From: Providencia rettgeri
GTDB taxonomy: Bacteria > Pseudomonadota > Gammaproteobacteria > Enterobacterales > Enterobacteriaceae
Assembly (NCBI GenBank): GCA_900455085.1
Contig: UGTZ01000001.1
Span: 1,952,501 to 2,016,500, forward strand
Length of the DNA stretch: 64,000 nucleotides
Direction: 5' to 3'
Part shown: one piece after another, positions 63,479 through 64,000 of the stretch
Numbering within the stretch: the stretch's first letter is position 1
Layout of the letters: every line of letters begins with the position of its first letter
Position numbers and translations under genes: made by a program
Notes under the pieces: generated by a model
What the model saw: the letters and a program-made list of their open reading frames with translations, nothing else
The model's database searches: none
What the model was told of the DNA's origin: nothing

Positions 63479-64000
63479 ATGAGTTACCAATGGATATTAA
63501 CACCAATACTGGTACCAGAAATTGGAGCCATAATATTTAAGCCTGGTGCACATATGCATACATTCAACGGCAGAATGCTACTGATGACTTTGCCACAAGA
63601 GCTAAAGCACAAAGCATCGGGCCTTATCTCTCTTTCTGATCAATACCTCAACGACATAGCGAGTGGTGAGCGGGTATCAAAACCTGTGTTAAATTTAACC
63701 GTCGAACCCGAACCACCAGCTAGCTTGATGTTAAAGCCAAAATTACAGCGCTGGATTAATGATAACTACCTGCAGTGGGTTAAATCACAGCCATGTTGTG
63801 TTTGTAACTCTATCGCGCACGATGCACATCACCTAATCGGTCATGGTCAGGGCGGAATGGGCACTAAGGCCCATGATTTGTTCACTATTCCATTATGTCG
63901 CATTCACCACAGCGAGTTGCATAAAGATCCAAATGAGTGGGAGCGCGAGCACGGAAGCCAGTTGGTTTTGTTATTTCGATTCCTAGACCGTTCTGCGTCA
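63479..64000 (+). CDS. DUF968 phage protein, 3' end cut by window edge
   Basis: The frame is open from ATG 63479 to the window edge (174 codons). It matches DUF968 proteins of lambdoid phages, including a zinc/HNH-like cluster: CCVCNSIAHDAHHL, GMGTKAHDLFTIPLCRIHH and WEREHGSQ. Such proteins follow rusA in many prophages and may be nucleases. The function is unproven. Confidence 0.85.
   Translation, partial: MSYQWILTPILVPEIGAIIFKPGAHMHTFNGRMLLMTLPQELKHKASGLISLSDQYLNDIASGERVSKPVLNLTVEPEPPASLMLKPKLQRWINDNYLQWVKSQPCCVCNSIAHDAHHLIGHGQGGMGTKAHDLFTIPLCRIHHSELHKDPNEWEREHGSQLVLLFRFLDRSAS

Larger units (their letters stand above)
57073..64000. mobile_element. Lambdoid prophage at icd, right end beyond window
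   Basis: The order int, xis, small left-arm genes, repressor, cro, cII-like, replication, rusA and DUF968 is that of a lambdoid prophage. The integrase gene abuts the icd 3' end, the site used by phage 21 and e14. Head, tail and lysis genes and the second attachment site would lie to the right. attL itself should overlap the icd 3' coding end; its core cannot be fixed without the other copy. Confidence 0.93.

Overview
The window looks like a chromosomal segment of a low-GC member of the Enterobacterales, most probably Providencia or a close Morganellaceae relative. Almost every housekeeping protein aligns residue for residue with its Escherichia coli counterpart. The order rne-rluC-yceF-yceD-rpmF-plsX-fabHDGF-pabC-mltG-tmk-holB-ycfH-hinT-ycfL-lpoB-thiK-nagZ-ndh-mfd-lolCDE-cobB-pepT-roxA-phoQP-purB-hflD-mnmA-nudJ-rluE-icd is the enterobacterial 24-26 minute region. 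Species assignment is an inference from gene content and AT-rich base composition; no 16S gene is present.

Layout. (1) 1-7282: an edge-cut LacY-type sugar permease, tmaR, an IclR regulator diverging from a three-gene DMSO-reductase-type molybdoenzyme operon, a six-copy tandem array of about 133-bp palindromic units, and a small ABM-fold monooxygenase. (2) 7480-27052: RNase E, pseudouridine synthase RluC, the yceD-rpmF-plsX-fab cluster for fatty acid synthesis, then pabC-mltG-tmk-holB-tatD and hinT-ycfL-lpoB-thiK-nagZ (folate, DNA synthesis, peptidoglycan growth and recycling). (3) 27053-31433: a 1.37-kb AT-rich gap, then an OprD/ChiP-type porin paired with a lipoprotein 5'-nucleotidase, probably a nucleotide-scavenging unit. 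(4) 31434-50635: ndh with a perfect FNR box, a YcfJ-position membrane-anchored protein, mfd, the lolCDE lipoprotein exporter, a CYTH protein, yqhA, cobB, an SDR protein lacking its catalytic Tyr, pepT, a LysE exporter, roxA and phoQ-phoP. (5) 50876-57022: purB-hflD-mnmA, nudJ-rluE and icd. (6) 57073-64000: the left part of a lambdoid prophage integrated next to the icd 3' end, as phage 21 and e14 do. It carries int, xis, a phage-borne csrA, three small early genes, a CI-type repressor flanked by operators, cro, a CII-family gene, an O-like replication gene with built-in iterons, rusA and an edge-cut DUF968 gene.

Three conserved genes (tmaR, rne, plsX) each carry one single-base frame break. 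In rne and plsX the break lies in a short G run. Because RNase E is essential, the simplest reading is base-call error in the assembly rather than three real pseudogenes.

The most interesting items are the CsrA paralogue in the prophage early operon, the 23-bp iterons inside the phage replication gene, the matched set of operators around the repressor, the tandem palindromic array with a 266-bp higher-order duplication, and the porin/nucleotidase pair. I did not find a system here that I can defend as wholly undescribed.
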